From Clostridium sp. 1001271st1 H5 (GTDB lineage Bacteria > Bacillota > Clostridia > Lachnospirales > Lachnospiraceae), in NCBI RefSeq assembly GCF_005845215.1, contig NZ_SPHO01000012.1, positions 62,001-126,000 on the forward strand: a stretch of 64,000 nt of DNA. Reading direction: 5' to 3'. The notes beneath the pieces are model-generated. The model had not been told where the DNA came from and ran no database searches. It was given only the letters and a program-made list of their open reading frames with translations. The translations under genes were made by a program, and so were the position numbers. Shown here one piece after another: positions 52,008-61,327 of the stretch (the stretch's first letter is position 1; each line of letters starts with the position of its first letter).

Positions 52008-53363
52008 ATGAAGAAAAAGATGGTGGCAGTGTGGGCCCTGGCAGCAGTGCTGTCCTTTGGTACGGCTACGATATCTGCCCTGGCGGCAGAGGGCTGGTCT
52101 CAATCGGGGAGCACCTGGGTCTACTATGACTCCAATGGGAATAAAATATATAATACATGGAAAAAAGGGGCGGACAACCAGTGGCGCTATCTGAACGGCG
52201 AGGGCGTTATGGCCACCAATGCATGGGTTGAGTCTGATTATTACATGGACAGCAACGGTATCATGCTTACGGATAAATGGCTTAAGCTTACCGGCGACCA
52301 GGGTGAATATGAGTGGTATTATTTCAGCAGCAGCGGCAAGGTAATTACGGACGCCTGGAAGAAAATTGATAATAAGTGGTACCATTTTAACGGCGACGGC
52401 CGTATGGAGATTGGCTGGATTCTGGATGATATGTATTATACCGGTTCTGACGGCGTTATGCGGACAGGCTGGCAGAAGCTGTATCCTCCGGATGACGATG
52501 ATGATTACAGGGATAAGGTAACGCCGGGGATTGACAGCGTGACCGATGATGACGGCAGGTACTGGTATTACTTTTCCTCCAACGGTAAAAAGTATGCGCC
52601 GGACAGTTCGGACGGGGATTATACAGCCCGTAAGATAGATGGAACCTATTACTGTTTTGACGAGAACGGGGCCATGCAGACAGGCTGGAAGAACGTAAAA
52701 TCCACCACCAATGATTCCATTGAGGATTTCATGTACTTTGGTTCTGACGGCAAGGCCAAGATTGGATGGTATTCCATTGAACCGCCTGAGGAGCTGAGCG
52801 GTTATGAGGAAGCGGTGGAGTGGTTTTATTTCACCAACAGCGGCAAGCCCAGGGCAGCTGATTCCGAGCGCCTTACCACCAGCGACATAGTGAAGCTGAA
52901 CGGCAAGTCTTATCTGTTTAACCACCTGGGAAATCCGGTATATGGACTTAAAAAAGTCTACACCGGCTCCGGCGAGGATGACTGGACGGCATTCTACTTT
53001 GGGGATAAGAACAAGAGCTGTGTCCAGAAGGGAAAGATGAAGGTGACCGAGGACGACGGCAACAAGAGCGACTTCTATTTCCTGGACAATGGGCGGGGCG
53101 TCAACGGGGTTAAGGATAACTACTTATACTATAAAGGAAAGCTTCAGAAGGCAACAGACGGCCAGAAATACGTATGCTACCGGGTGGAGGGCAGAAACTA
53201 TGTGGTTAACGCCTCCGGCAAGGTTATGAAGGGCAGCAATGTAAAGAACAGCGACGGAGTTAAGTTCACAACCAACAGTTCCGGGGAGCTGACAAAGGCA
53301 GACGATGACAGCGATGTGGATTCTTACGCACAGGAGCCGGTAGAGCCATACTGCACAGAATAA
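52008..53363 (+). CDS. Secreted cell-wall-binding repeat protein, paralogue
   Basis: 451 residues from the ATG after GAGGAGCTGAGCAT; the frame opens upstream but without a signal sequence. Signal peptide KKKMVAVWALAAVLSFGTAT, then choline-binding-type repeats (STWVYYDSNGNKI, EWYYFSSSGKVITDAWKKI, NKWYHFNGDGRMEIGWI). No enzymatic domain. It resembles the protein at 6818-8194 in length and arrangement, ending in a degenerate repeat and an acidic tail. Likely a wall-surface protein binding choline or teichoic acid-like groups. Confidence 0.88.
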   Translation: MKKKMVAVWALAAVLSFGTATISALAAEGWSQSGSTWVYYDSNGNKIYNTWKKGADNQWRYLNGEGVMATNAWVESDYYMDSNGIMLTDKWLKLTGDQGEYEWYYFSSSGKVITDAWKKIDNKWYHFNGDGRMEIGWILDDMYYTGSDGVMRTGWQKLYPPDDDDDYRDKVTPGIDSVTDDDGRYWYYFSSNGKKYAPDSSDGDYTARKIDGTYYCFDENGAMQTGWKNVKSTTNDSIEDFMYFGSDGKAKIGWYSIEPPEELSGYEEAVEWFYFTNSGKPRAADSERLTTSDIVKLNGKSYLFNHLGNPVYGLKKVYTGSGEDDWTAFYFGDKNKSCVQKGKMKVTEDDGNKSDFYFLDNGRGVNGVKDNYLYYKGKLQKATDGQKYVCYRVEGRNYVVNASGKVMKGSNVKNSDGVKFTTNSSGELTKADDDSDVDSYAQEPVEPYCTE

Positions 53364-53407
53364 ACAGCCGGATGCAGCTGGCTGTATGTGACTGAAATGA
53401 TTGATTT

Positions 53408-53448
53408 AAGGAAAGACTTCTATAATAAATGGGGAGTCTTTCCTTTTT
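53408..53448 (+). terminator. Terminator of the cell-wall repeat gene
   Basis: Perfect 11-base stem AAGGAAAGACT (53408-53418) and AGTCTTTCCTT (53435-53445) ending in TTTTT. Confidence 0.92.
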
Positions 53449-53490
53449 ATTTTATCAGAACAGCAAGCCGAAAAGAAATAAAAAAAATAC

Positions 53491-53519
53491 TTGCATTTAT
53501 TTGGAATATGTGCTATCAT
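53491..53519 (+). promoter_or_regulatory. Promoter of the S10-spc ribosomal protein operon
   Basis: TTGCAT (53491-53496), 17-base spacer, TATCAT (53514-53519), with an A-rich upstream tract that may act as an UP element. Transcription should start near 53526. Confidence 0.8.
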
Positions 53520-53525
53520 ACAAAG

Positions 53526-53758
53526 GCTGTGGCATGATAGCGTTGAAGCGTGAGGTTGCTGCCCACAAAGTGAGGCAGGTTTTCCGTGGAGCGAATGTCA
53601 AGTTAGGAAACTGGCGACAAGTCACTGTACCAATTAAAGAAACTGCAATGTTAGAGCGCAGAATCAGTGTGGAGTTCTCTTAGGACACACACGGAAACGT
53701 GTACAGTCACCGCTTGTCGTACTTGGTTTGAAAGTGCGAAAAGGAGGCGACTTTTTTT
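53526..53758 (+). ncRNA. Structured leader of rpsJ (candidate S10-type ribosomal protein leader)
   Basis: About 230 bases of untranslated leader. CGACAAG (53615-53621) pairs with CTTGTCG (53713-53719) and ACTGTAC (53624-53630) with GTACAGT (53701-53707), closing a multibranch domain; a small hairpin ACACG-GAAA-CGTGT sits at 53689-53702 and overlaps the inner stem by two bases, so the two may alternate. A ribosomal S10 leader is known from Clostridia; I infer identity from position and structure only. Expected role: feedback control of the operon. Confidence 0.6.
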
Positions 53759-54076
53759 ATGGCAAGTCAAGTAATGAGAATCACTTTAAAGGCTTATGAT
53801 CATCAGTTGGTAGATCAGTCTGCCGGAAAAATCATCGAAACTGTAAAGAAAACAGGATCACAGGTGAGCGGACCGGTGCCGTTACCAACCAAGAAAGAGG
53901 TAGTAACCATTCTGCGTGCGGTTCATAAGTACAAAGATTCCAGAGAGCAGTTCGAGCAGAGGACTCATAAGAGACTCATCGATATCACAGCTCCAAGCCA
54001 GAAGACAGTTGATGCACTGTCCAGACTGGAAATGCCGGCTGGTGTGTACATCGACATCAAGATGAAGACAAAATAA
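53759..54076 (+). CDS. rpsJ: Ribosomal protein S10
   Basis: 105 residues; [20 protein letters not shown] and [11 protein letters not shown] are diagnostic, with [11 protein letters not shown] after. 30S head protein and NusB partner in antitermination (NusE). Starts after AAGGAGGCGAC. First gene of the operon; followed by a long 191-base gap. Confidence 0.98.
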   Translation: MASQVMRITLKAYDHQLVDQSAGKIIETVKKTGSQVSGPVPLPTKKEVVTILRAVHKYKDSREQFEQRTHKRLIDITAPSQKTVDALSRLEMPAGVYIDIKMKTK

Positions 54077-54267
54077 TTTATCCCGAAGATTTTGTTTTCA
54101 AGCAAAATGTTTATATCCTGAAGGGTTTAAATATAGAAGCAACACTGCATTTCCTGTTGAGGAATCAACATACCGCCAGGCGGTTCATAGTGTTCCACGT
54201 ATATTAGGCTGTTCTAGGATGAATGCGAAAGCATTCCGCTGTAGATCATGAAACAGGAGGTAAGACA
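54077..54267 (+). promoter_or_regulatory. Hairpin-rich gap between rpsJ and rplC
   Basis: 191 bases, unusually long inside an S10 operon. It contains ATTTTG/CAAAAT near 54092-54114, the palindrome ACCGCCAGGCGGT (54172-54184) and a perfect GNRA hairpin GAATGC-GAAA-GCATTC (54221-54236), ending in the rplC ribosome binding site. Probably an mRNA processing or translation-control element for L3. Confidence 0.5.
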
Positions 54268-54903
54268 ATGAAGAAAGCGATTTTGGCAACAAAAGTCGGA
54301 ATGACCCAGATTTTCAATGAAAATGGTGCTTTAATTCCGGTAACCGTACTTCAGGCAGGACCTTGTGTGGTAACACAGGTTAAGACAGCTGAGAACGATG
54401 GTTACAAAGCAGTACAGGTTGGTTTCGTTGACAAGAGGGACAAACTGGTCAGCAAGCCCCAGAAAGGCCATTTTGATAAGGCCGGCGTTTCTTACAAGAG
54501 GTTTGTAAGAGAATTCAAGTTTGAGAATGCGGAAGAGTATTCCGTTAAGGATGAGATTAAGGCAGACATCTTCGCTGCAGGCGATAAGATTGATGCAACC
54601 GCTATTTCCAAGGGTAAAGGCTTCCAGGGCGCCATCAAGAGATTTGGACAGCACAGAGGACCTATGGCACATGGTTCCAAGTTCCACCGCCATCAGGGTT
54701 CCAACGGTTCCGCTACAACCCCAGGCCGCGTATTCAAGGGCAAGGGAATGCCGGGTCACATGGGCAGCAAGCAGATTACCGTTCAGAATCTGGAGGTTGT
54801 CAAGGTTGATGTTGACAATAACCTGATTCTTGTTAAGGGCGCAGTACCAGGACCAAAGAAGAGCCTGGTAACAATCAAAGAAACCGTTAAGGTTGAAAGG
54901 TAA
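54268..54903 (+). CDS. rplC: Ribosomal protein L3
   Basis: 211 residues from the ATG after AGGAGGTAAGACA ([15 protein letters not shown]). The conserved [19 protein letters not shown] loop and [12 protein letters not shown] are present. 50S assembly initiator near the 23S 3' end. An open frame from 54223 runs through the upstream hairpin and is not used. Confidence 0.98.
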   Translation: MKKAILATKVGMTQIFNENGALIPVTVLQAGPCVVTQVKTAENDGYKAVQVGFVDKRDKLVSKPQKGHFDKAGVSYKRFVREFKFENAEEYSVKDEIKADIFAAGDKIDATAISKGKGFQGAIKRFGQHRGPMAHGSKFHRHQGSNGSATTPGRVFKGKGMPGHMGSKQITVQNLEVVKVDVDNNLILVKGAVPGPKKSLVTIKETVKVER

Positions 54904-54931
54904 GCTTTTATAGGAAAGGAGGAACACACAA

Positions 54932-55552
54932 ATGGCAAACGTATCTGTTTACAATATGGAAGGTAAAGAAGTTGGCACATTAGAACTGAACGATGCCGTG
55001 TTCGGTGTAGAAGTTAACGAGCACCTGGTACATCTTGCAGTTGTTGCACAGCTTGCAAATAAACGTCAGGGAACACAGAAAGCAAAGACACGTTCTGAGG
55101 TTTCCGGCGGCGGCAGAAAGCCGTGGAGACAGAAGGGAACCGGTCATGCAAGACAGGGTTCAACCAGGTCTCCTCAGTGGAAGGGCGGCGGCGTAGTATT
55201 CGCTCCGACACCAAGGGATTACACAATCAGACTGAACAAGAAGGAAAAGAGAGCTGCACTCAGGTCTGCTCTGACCAGCCGTGTTCAGGATAACAAGTTT
55301 ATCGTAGTAGATGAGCTTAAGTTTGACGAGATTAAGACCAGGAAGTTCCAGAATGTCATGGATAACCTGAAGGTATCCAAGGCTCTGGTGGTTCTGGCTG
55401 ACAATAATCAGAATACAGTATTATCTGCAAGGAACATTGCAGGCGTTAAGACCTCCCAGGTCGGCTCCATCAACGTATACGACATTCTGAAGTACAACAC
55501 AGTAGTGGCTACCAAGGCTGCTGTTGCATCCATCGAGGAGGTGTACGCATAA
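54932..55552 (+). CDS. rplD: Ribosomal protein L4
   Basis: 206 residues; the extended exit-tunnel loop is seen as [19 protein letters not shown] and [19 protein letters not shown]. In some bacteria L4 also represses the S10 operon. The stop overlaps the rplW start by one base. Confidence 0.98.
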   Translation: MANVSVYNMEGKEVGTLELNDAVFGVEVNEHLVHLAVVAQLANKRQGTQKAKTRSEVSGGGRKPWRQKGTGHARQGSTRSPQWKGGGVVFAPTPRDYTIRLNKKEKRAALRSALTSRVQDNKFIVVDELKFDEIKTRKFQNVMDNLKVSKALVVLADNNQNTVLSARNIAGVKTSQVGSINVYDILKYNTVVATKAAVASIEEVYA

Positions 55553-55851
55553 TGGCAGATATCAAGTACTATGACGTCATTTTAAAACCAGTCATCACTG
55601 AGAAGAGCATGAATGCCATGGGCGATAAGAAGTATACTTTCATGGTACATGTAGACGCTAACAAGTCTATGATTAAAGAGGCTGTTGAGAAGATGTTCCC
55701 AGGCACCAAGGTTGCCAGCGTGAACACCATGAACTGCGAAGGCAAGACCAAGAGAAGGGGAATGACCTTCGGCAAGACAGCTGCTTCCAAGAAAGCAATC
55801 ATTAAGCTGACAGAAGACAGCAAAGAGATTGAAATTTTCCAGGGGCTGTAA
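55552..55851 (+). CDS. rplW: Ribosomal protein L23
   Basis: 99 residues; [17 protein letters not shown] and [19 protein letters not shown] are diagnostic. Lies at the tunnel exit, binding trigger factor and SRP. Followed by a 150-base gap with hairpins. Confidence 0.98.
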   Translation: MADIKYYDVILKPVITEKSMNAMGDKKYTFMVHVDANKSMIKEAVEKMFPGTKVASVNTMNCEGKTKRRGMTFGKTAASKKAIIKLTEDSKEIEIFQGL

Positions 55852-55899
55852 TTGCCTGTTGCGGTTAAGAATGCCTTAATCCAACAAAACATTTACCCG

Positions 55900-55953
55900 C
55901 CGGATACATCCGGACGGAGAACTTATACGGCATCCGGGATATCCAGATATCCC
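55900..55953 (+). promoter_or_regulatory. Hairpins in the rplW-rplB gap
   Basis: CCGGAT-AC-ATCCGG (55900-55913) and GGGATATC-CA-GATATCCC (55936-55953) are perfect inverted repeats in a 150-base gap where most operons have under 30 bases. No T runs, so they are not terminators. Likely RNA processing or translation control of L2. Confidence 0.45.
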
Positions 55954-56001
55954 AACCAAAGCCATACGCCGTGAAAAGAAAAAGAAAAGGAGTTAAATGT
56001 C

Positions 56002-56847
56002 ATGGGAATTAAGAAGTATAATGCTTATACACCTTCCAGAAGACATATGACCGGTTCTGATTTCAAGGAAATCACAAAGAGCACTCCGGAGAAATCACTG
56101 GTAGTATCTCTGAACAAGAACGCAGGTCGTAACAATCAGGGTAAAATCACTGTACGTCACAGAGGCGGCGGCAGCAGAAGAAAATATAGAATCATTGATT
56201 TTAAGAGAAACAGCAAGGATGGCATCCCCGCAACTGTTATCGGTATCGAGTATGACCCCAACAGAACTGCCAACATCGCTTTGATTTGCTATGCAGACGG
56301 CGAGAAGGCATACATCCTGGCGCCACAGGGCTTAACCGACGGCATGAAGGTTATGAGCGGCGATACAGCAGAGGCTAAGCTTGGAAACTGCATGCCGCTG
56401 TATCACATCCCGGTTGGTACCCAGGTGCACAACATTGAGTTATATCCTGGCAAGGGCGGCCAGTTAGTCCGTTCCGCCGGCAATTCAGCACAGCTGATGG
56501 CTAAGGAAGGCAAGTATGCCACCTTACGTTTACCTTCAGGTGAAATGAGAATGGTTCCAATCATCTGCCGCGCAACAATCGGTGTTGTAGGCAATGGTGA
56601 GCACTCCCTGATTAACATTGGTAAAGCTGGCAGGAAGCGCAACATGGGTATCAGACCTACGGTCCGCGGTTCCGTCATGAACCCCAACGACCATCCGCAC
56701 GGTGGTGGTGAAGGCAAGTGTGGTATCGGACGTCCGGGTCCATGCACACCATGGGGCAAGCCTGCTCTGGGTCTGAAGACCAGAAAGAAAAACAAGCAGT
56801 CTAACAAGTTAATCGTAAGAAGACGTGATGGCAGAACCATCAAATAG
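56002..56847 (+). CDS. rplB: Ribosomal protein L2
   Basis: 281 residues; [20 protein letters not shown] and the C-terminal [18 protein letters not shown] with the His essential for peptidyl transfer. Starts after AAAAGGAGTTAAATGTC. Confidence 0.98.
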   Translation: MGIKKYNAYTPSRRHMTGSDFKEITKSTPEKSLVVSLNKNAGRNNQGKITVRHRGGGSRRKYRIIDFKRNSKDGIPATVIGIEYDPNRTANIALICYADGEKAYILAPQGLTDGMKVMSGDTAEAKLGNCMPLYHIPVGTQVHNIELYPGKGGQLVRSAGNSAQLMAKEGKYATLRLPSGEMRMVPIICRATIGVVGNGEHSLINIGKAGRKRNMGIRPTVRGSVMNPNDHPHGGGEGKCGIGRPGPCTPWGKPALGLKTRKKNKQSNKLIVRRRDGRTIK

Positions 56848-56867
56848 TTAAAGGAGGTTAAGAACAC

Positions 56868-57152
56868 ATGGCTCGTTCACTGAAAAAAGGACCATTTGCA
56901 GATGCGCATCTGTTAAAGAAAGTAGACGCTATGAATGCAGCAGGACAGAAGCAGGTAATCAAGACCTGGTCCCGCCGTTCTACAATCTTCCCTCAGATGG
57001 TTGGTCACACAATTGCAGTTCATGACGGCAGGAAACACGTTCCGGTATATGTAACCGAAGATATGGTAGGACATAAGCTGGGCGAATTCGTAGCAACCAG
57101 AACCTACAGAGGTCACGGCAAAGACGAGAAGAAGTCCGGCGTGAGAAAGTAA
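56868..57152 (+). CDS. rpsS: Ribosomal protein S19
   Basis: 94 residues; [18 protein letters not shown] and the [20 protein letters not shown] core. Forms a complex with S13 in the 30S head. Starts after AAAGGAGGTTAAGAACAC. Confidence 0.98.
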   Translation: MARSLKKGPFADAHLLKKVDAMNAAGQKQVIKTWSRRSTIFPQMVGHTIAVHDGRKHVPVYVTEDMVGHKLGEFVATRTYRGHGKDEKKSGVRK

Positions 57153-57162
57153 TCCACGGAAA

Positions 57163-57192
57163 TTGAAATACCCTTCGGGTATACAATTATGC
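57163..57192 (+). repeat. Tandem hairpin repeat, copy 1 (rpsS-rplV gap)
   Basis: 30 bases centred on the hairpin ATACCC-TTCG-GGTAT, a UUCG tetraloop on a C-G closing pair, ending in AATTATGCC. A second copy lies 53 bases downstream. Only this pair is seen in the window. Confidence 0.6.
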
Positions 57193-57215
57193 CTTGAAAA
57201 GAAGGGGCGTCAGAG

Positions 57216-57245
57216 TTGAAATACCCTCCGGGTATACCATTATGC
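57216..57245 (+). repeat. Tandem hairpin repeat, copy 2 (rpsS-rplV gap)
   Basis: Second copy with hairpin ATACCC-TCCG-GGTAT, differing from copy 1 by a few bases. The loop change TTCG to TCCG stays within the stable UNCG tetraloop class, so the RNA structure is conserved between copies. Confidence 0.6.
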
Positions 57246-57286
57246 CCGGCAGAAAAGGGCTTTAGATTTGAAAGGAGGTTTTACCA

Positions 57287-57673
57287 ATGGCAAAAGGACA
57301 TAGATCCCAAGTCAAGAGAGAAAGAAATGCCCAGAAGGACACAAGACCCAGCGCAACATTATCTTACGCAAGAGTGTCTGTCCAGAAGGCTTGCTTTGTA
57401 TTAGATGCCATCAGAGGCAAAGATTTACAGACCGCACTTGGTATTGTAACTTACAATCCCAGATACGCTTCCAGCTTAATCAAGAAGTTACTGGAATCAG
57501 CAGCAGCAAATGCTGAGAACAATAACGGAATGGACCCGGCAAAACTTTATGTTGAAGAGTGCTACGCCAACCAGGGACCAACCATGAAGAGAGTCAGACC
57601 AAGAGCTCAGGGACGTGCTTACAGAATCGAGAAGAGAATGAGCCACATCACTGTTGTTCTGAATGAGAGATAG
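57287..57673 (+). CDS. rplV: Ribosomal protein L22
   Basis: 128 residues; SATLSYARVSVQKACFVLDA and the tunnel hairpin MKRVRPRAQGRAYRIEKRM. It lines the exit tunnel with L4 and is a macrolide-resistance site. Starts after AAAGGAGGTTTTACC, following the tandem hairpins. Confidence 0.98.
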   Translation: MAKGHRSQVKRERNAQKDTRPSATLSYARVSVQKACFVLDAIRGKDLQTALGIVTYNPRYASSLIKKLLESAAANAENNNGMDPAKLYVEECYANQGPTMKRVRPRAQGRAYRIEKRMSHITVVLNER

Positions 57674-57682
57674 GAGGCAAAT

Positions 57683-58339
57683 ATGGGACAGAAAGTTAAT
57701 CCACACGGCTTAAGAGTCGGTGTTATTAAAGACTGGGATTCCAAGTGGTATGCAGAAGCTGATTTTGCTGACTGCCTGGTTGAAGATTACAATATGAGAA
57801 AGTTCCTGAAAAAGAGACTGTTCAGTGCCGGCATTTCCAAGATTGAAATTGAGCGTGCATCTGACAGGGTTAAGATTATCATCTACACCGCTAAGCCAGG
57901 CGTGGTTATCGGTAAGGGTGGTTCTGAAATCGAGAAGCTGAAGAAGGAAGTTCAGAAGCTGACCGACAAGAAGCTGTTCATCGACATCAAGGAAATCAAG
58001 CGTCCTGACAGGGATGCACAGCTGGTTGCAGAGTCCATCGCAGGACAGCTGGAAAACCGTGTTTCCTTCCGCCGTGCAATGAAGTCCACCATGGGCAGAA
58101 CCATGAAGGCTGGCGTTAAGGGTATCAAGACCGCAGTTGCAGGCCGCCTGGGTGGAGCTGATATGGCACGTACCGAATTCTACAGCGAAGGTACCATCCC
58201 GCTTCAGACATTAAGAGCAGATATTGACTATGGTTTCGCAGAAGCAGATACCACCTACGGCAAGATTGGCGTTAAGGTATGGATCTACAAGGGCGAAGTT
58301 CTTCCTACTAAAGGAAACAAGGAAGGGAGCGATAAATAA
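57683..58339 (+). CDS. rpsC: Ribosomal protein S3
   Basis: 218 residues; [19 protein letters not shown] opening, KH-domain motif [19 protein letters not shown], and [12 protein letters not shown]. Part of the mRNA entry helicase. Stop overlaps rplP start by one base. Confidence 0.98.
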   Translation: MGQKVNPHGLRVGVIKDWDSKWYAEADFADCLVEDYNMRKFLKKRLFSAGISKIEIERASDRVKIIIYTAKPGVVIGKGGSEIEKLKKEVQKLTDKKLFIDIKEIKRPDRDAQLVAESIAGQLENRVSFRRAMKSTMGRTMKAGVKGIKTAVAGRLGGADMARTEFYSEGTIPLQTLRADIDYGFAEADTTYGKIGVKVWIYKGEVLPTKGNKEGSDK

Positions 58340-58776
58340 TGTTAATGCCTAAGAGAGTTAAGCGTCGTAAGCAGTTCCGTGGTTCCATGGCCGGTAAGGC
58401 ATTAAGAGGCAACACGATTTCTAACGGCGAGTACGGTTTAGTCTCCACTGAACCATGTTGGATTAAATCAAACCAGATTGAGGCTGCCCGTGTGGCCATG
58501 ACCCGTTACATCAAGCGTGGCGGTAAAGTCTGGATTAAGATTTTCCCGGATAAACCTGTAACAGCAAAGCCAGCAGAAACCCGTATGGGTTCCGGTAAAG
58601 GCGCTCTGGAGTACTGGGTAGCAGTTGTAAAGCCAGGCCGCGTATTATTCGAAATCGCTGGCGTACCAGAGGAAACAGCTAGAGAAGCTCTGCGTCTTGC
58701 TATGCACAAGCTGCCATGCAAGTGTAAGATTGTTTCTAAAGCAGATTTAGAAGGCGGTGATAACAGTGAAAACTAA
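58339..58776 (+). CDS. rplP: Ribosomal protein L16
   Basis: 145 residues; [20 protein letters not shown] opening and the A-site loop [20 protein letters not shown]. Overlaps the start of rpmC. Confidence 0.98.
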   Translation: MLMPKRVKRRKQFRGSMAGKALRGNTISNGEYGLVSTEPCWIKSNQIEAARVAMTRYIKRGGKVWIKIFPDKPVTAKPAETRMGSGKGALEYWVAVVKPGRVLFEIAGVPEETAREALRLAMHKLPCKCKIVSKADLEGGDNSEN

Positions 58777-58969
58777 TAAATTAGTAGAAGAGTTAAAGAA
58801 CAAGTCAGCAAATGAGCTGAATGAAGAGTTAGTAGCTGCGAAGAAGGAACTGTTCAATTTGAGATTCCAGAATGCAACCAATCAGCTGGATAACACCTCC
58901 AGGATTAAAGAAGTTCGCAAGAACATTGCCAGAATCCAGACTGTTATCACTGAGAAGGCTAACGCATAA
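58766..58969 (+). CDS. rpmC: Ribosomal protein L29
   Basis: 67 residues from the GTG at 58766 ([20 protein letters not shown]), the usual family start; an in-frame GTG at 58757 would add three residues. [19 protein letters not shown] is diagnostic. Overlaps the rplP end by 11 bases; sits at the tunnel exit beside L23. Confidence 0.96.
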   Translation: MKTNKLVEELKNKSANELNEELVAAKKELFNLRFQNATNQLDNTSRIKEVRKNIARIQTVITEKANA

Positions 58970-58989
58970 TGCGAAAGGAGACATTTACC

Positions 58990-59244
58990 GTGGAAAGAAA
59001 TTTAAGAAAGACCCGTACCGGTAAAGTGGTCAGCAACAAGATGGATAAGACCATTGTGGTTGCTATCGAGGACCATGTAAAACATCCTGTAATCGGTAAG
59101 ATTGTTAAGAAGACTGTTAAGTTAAAAGCTCATGATGAAAAGAATGAGTGCACTATCGGTGATACAGTTAAAGTAATGGAAACAAGACCACTGTCCAAGG
59201 ATAAGAGATGGAGACTTGTTGAGATTATCGAGAAAGCTAGATAA
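58990..59244 (+). CDS. rpsQ: Ribosomal protein S17
   Basis: 84 residues from a GTG at 58990, nine bases after AAAGGAG; the ATG at 58969 touches the rpmC stop and would put seven non-homologous residues on the front. [19 protein letters not shown] and [17 protein letters not shown] match the family. Confidence 0.96.
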   Translation: MERNLRKTRTGKVVSNKMDKTIVVAIEDHVKHPVIGKIVKKTVKLKAHDEKNECTIGDTVKVMETRPLSKDKRWRLVEIIEKAR

Positions 59245-59268
59245 TGAGATGAGGAAGGAGTAACAGGT

Positions 59269-59637
59269 ATGGTTCAGCAGGAAACAAGACTTAAAGTTGC
59301 CGACAATACCGGTGCAAAAGAACTTCTCTGCATCCGTGTATTAGGTGGTTCAACCAGAAGATATGCAAATATCGGTGATATCATCGTTGCTTCCGTTAAA
59401 GATGCAACACCAGGCGGTGTTGTAAAGAAGGGCGATGTTGTAAAGGCTGTAGTGGTACGTACCGTTAAGGGCGCACGCCGTAAAGACGGTTCTTACATCA
59501 GATTTGATGAGAATGCAGCAGTAATTATTAAGGACGACAAGACTCCAAGAGGAACTCGTATCTTTGGGCCTGTAGCAAGAGAATTAAGAGACAAACAGTT
59601 CATGAAGATTGTCTCCTTAGCTCCCGAAGTATTATAA
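59269..59637 (+). CDS. rplN: Ribosomal protein L14
   Basis: 122 residues; [20 protein letters not shown] and [20 protein letters not shown]. Intersubunit bridge protein. Starts after AGGAAGGAGTAACAGGT. Confidence 0.98.
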   Translation: MVQQETRLKVADNTGAKELLCIRVLGGSTRRYANIGDIIVASVKDATPGGVVKKGDVVKAVVVRTVKGARRKDGSYIRFDENAAVIIKDDKTPRGTRIFGPVARELRDKQFMKIVSLAPEVL

Positions 59638-59649
59638 GGAGGTGTTACT

Positions 59650-59955
59650 GTGAATAAGATTAAGAAGGACGACTTAGTAGTCGTAATCGCAGGTAAAGAT
59701 AAAGATAAGCAGGGAAAAGTTATCTCTGTTGATACAAAGAAGAACAAAATTCTGGTTCAGGGCTGCAACATGGTTACCAAGCACACAAAGCAGGCTCCCG
59801 GCAACCCGCAGGGCGGCATCGTTAACCAGGAAGCTCCTATTGATATCTCCAATGTAATGCTGGTAGTAGACGGCAAGGCAACCAGGGTCGGATTTGAAGA
59901 AAAAGACGGCAAGAAGGTTCGCGTAGCAAAGACAACCGGCAAAGTAATCGACTAA
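59650..59955 (+). CDS. rplX: Ribosomal protein L24
   Basis: 101 residues from a GTG following AAGGAGGTGTTACT. KOW motif [20 protein letters not shown], then [17 protein letters not shown]. 50S assembly initiator. Confidence 0.97.
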   Translation: MNKIKKDDLVVVIAGKDKDKQGKVISVDTKKNKILVQGCNMVTKHTKQAPGNPQGGIVNQEAPIDISNVMLVVDGKATRVGFEEKDGKKVRVAKTTGKVID

Positions 59956-59978
59956 TTCAGGAGAGGAGGAAAAAAACG

Positions 59979-60518
59979 TTGGCTAGATTAAAAGAACAGT
60001 ATCAGAACGAGATGGTAGACGCTCTGATGAAAAAATTTGGATACAAGAACGTTATGCAGGTGCCGAAGCTTGATAAGATTGTTATCAACATGGGCGTAGG
60101 CGAAGCAAAGGAAAATGCCAAGGTTCTGGATTCTGCTGTAAGGGATTTGGAAATCATCTCCGGACAGAAGGCTATAACCACCAAGGCAAAGAAGTCCATT
60201 GCTAACTTTAAGCTCCGTGAAGGCATGGCAATCGGCTGCAAGGTAACACTGCGCGGCGAGAGAATGTATGAATTCCTTGACCGTCTGGTAAACCTGGCAC
60301 TGCCCCGTGTACGTGACTTTAGAGGTGTTAACCCTAACGCATTTGATGGCAGGGGAAACTATGCGCTCGGTATCAAAGAGCAGCTTATCTTCCCTGAGAT
60401 TGAGTACGACAAAGTTGACAAGGTAAGAGGTATGGATATCATCTTCGTTACCACCGCTAAGACTGACGAAGAAGCTCGTGAACTTTTGACATTATTCAAT
60501 ATGCCGTTTGCAAAATAG
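59979..60518 (+). CDS. rplE: Ribosomal protein L5
   Basis: 179 residues from a TTG after [38 protein letters not shown] and [20 protein letters not shown] are diagnostic. Binds 5S rRNA and P-site tRNA. Confidence 0.97.
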   Translation: MARLKEQYQNEMVDALMKKFGYKNVMQVPKLDKIVINMGVGEAKENAKVLDSAVRDLEIISGQKAITTKAKKSIANFKLREGMAIGCKVTLRGERMYEFLDRLVNLALPRVRDFRGVNPNAFDGRGNYALGIKEQLIFPEIEYDKVDKVRGMDIIFVTTAKTDEEARELLTLFNMPFAK

Positions 60519-60534
60519 TTAGGAGGAAACTTTC

Positions 60535-60720
60535 ATGGCTAAGACTTCAATGAAGATTAAACAGCAGCGTCCGGCTAAATTCTCCACCAGAGAGTACAAC
60601 CGCTGCAGAATCTGTGGCCGTCCACATGCATACTTAAGAAAATACGGCATCTGCCGTATCTGTTTCCGCGAGTTGGCATACAAGGGGCAGATTCCTGGCG
60701 TTAAGAAAGCTAGCTGGTAG
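60535..60720 (+). CDS. rpsZ: Ribosomal protein S14, zinc-binding short type
   Basis: 61 residues with four zinc ligands in [19 protein letters not shown] and RICF (CxxC twice). This short zinc form is the normal S14 of many Firmicutes. A 132-base structured gap follows before rpsH. Confidence 0.97.
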   Translation: MAKTSMKIKQQRPAKFSTREYNRCRICGRPHAYLRKYGICRICFRELAYKGQIPGVKKASW

Positions 60721-60852
60721 GCATTAAGCACTTAGTGAGGTAGTTCACGAACTTAGTGCGAAAGCCGATACTCCGAACGCAGGGAGGAGTATATTCCCCA
60801 TGAAACGCAGTGGGGAACAGGAGAATATTTATAGAGAAGGAGGCATTTTAAA
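60721..60852 (+). promoter_or_regulatory. Three-hairpin gap upstream of rpsH
   Basis: 132 bases with consecutive stems: GCACTTAG (60728-60735) with CTTAGTGC (60752-60759) around an inner AGTTC/GAACT; ATACTCC (60768-60774) with GGAGTAT (60786-60792); TTCCCC (60794-60799) with GGGGAA (60812-60817). The rpsH ribosome binding site AGAAGGAGG follows. Could be an S8- or L5-related control element; no T run. Confidence 0.5.
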
Positions 60853-61254
60853 ATGACAATGAGCGATCCGATTGCAGATATGCTTACAAGAATCCGTAAT
60901 GCAAATACTGCAAAACATGATACAGTAGACGTACCTTCATCCAAGATGAAAATAGCTATCGCTGACATCCTGGTAAAAGAGGGTTATGTTGCAAAGTACG
61001 ACATGGTAGAGGACGGCGGTTTCGCAACCATCAGAATCACCTTAAAGTATGGCAAAGATAAGAACGAGAAAATCATTTCCGGTATCAAGAGAATCTCCAA
61101 ACCGGGTCTGCGTGTATACGCTAACAAGGAAGAGCTTCCCAAGGTGCTGGGCGGACTTGGTACCGCTATCATTTCCACCAATCAGGGCGTGATTACAGAT
61201 AAGGAAGCACGTCAGTTAGGCGTTGGCGGCGAAGTATTGGCATTTGTTTGGTAA
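60853..61254 (+). CDS. rpsH: Ribosomal protein S8
   Basis: 133 residues; [20 protein letters not shown] and the C-terminal [20 protein letters not shown]. Primary 16S binder and, in other bacteria, translational repressor of the spc operon. Confidence 0.98.
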   Translation: MTMSDPIADMLTRIRNANTAKHDTVDVPSSKMKIAIADILVKEGYVAKYDMVEDGGFATIRITLKYGKDKNEKIISGIKRISKPGLRVYANKEELPKVLGGLGTAIISTNQGVITDKEARQLGVGGEVLAFVW

Positions 61255-61327
61255 TGGTGAGATAGAGGAAACTGAAAACAGAAGGAACGCACAGTTCCTT
61301 CCGAGAATTTAAGTAGGAGGTAAAGGC

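Larger units (their letters stand above)
53364..53758. other. Gap between the cell-wall gene and the ribosomal operon
   Basis: 395 bases holding, in order, a terminator (53408-53448), the S10 operon promoter (53491-53519) and the structured rpsJ leader (about 53526-53758). No protein gene is supported. Confidence 0.85.

Noticed and set aside
51867-52925. Long minus-strand open frame (352 codons)
   Set aside because: Antisense to the cell-wall repeat gene, whose signal peptide and repeats are clear. The antisense product has no recognisable domain and no ribosome binding site.
53429-53683. 84-codon plus-strand frame before rpsJ
   Set aside because: It crosses the terminator, the promoter and the structured leader; codons before +1 cannot be translated from the mapped promoter and it has no homology.
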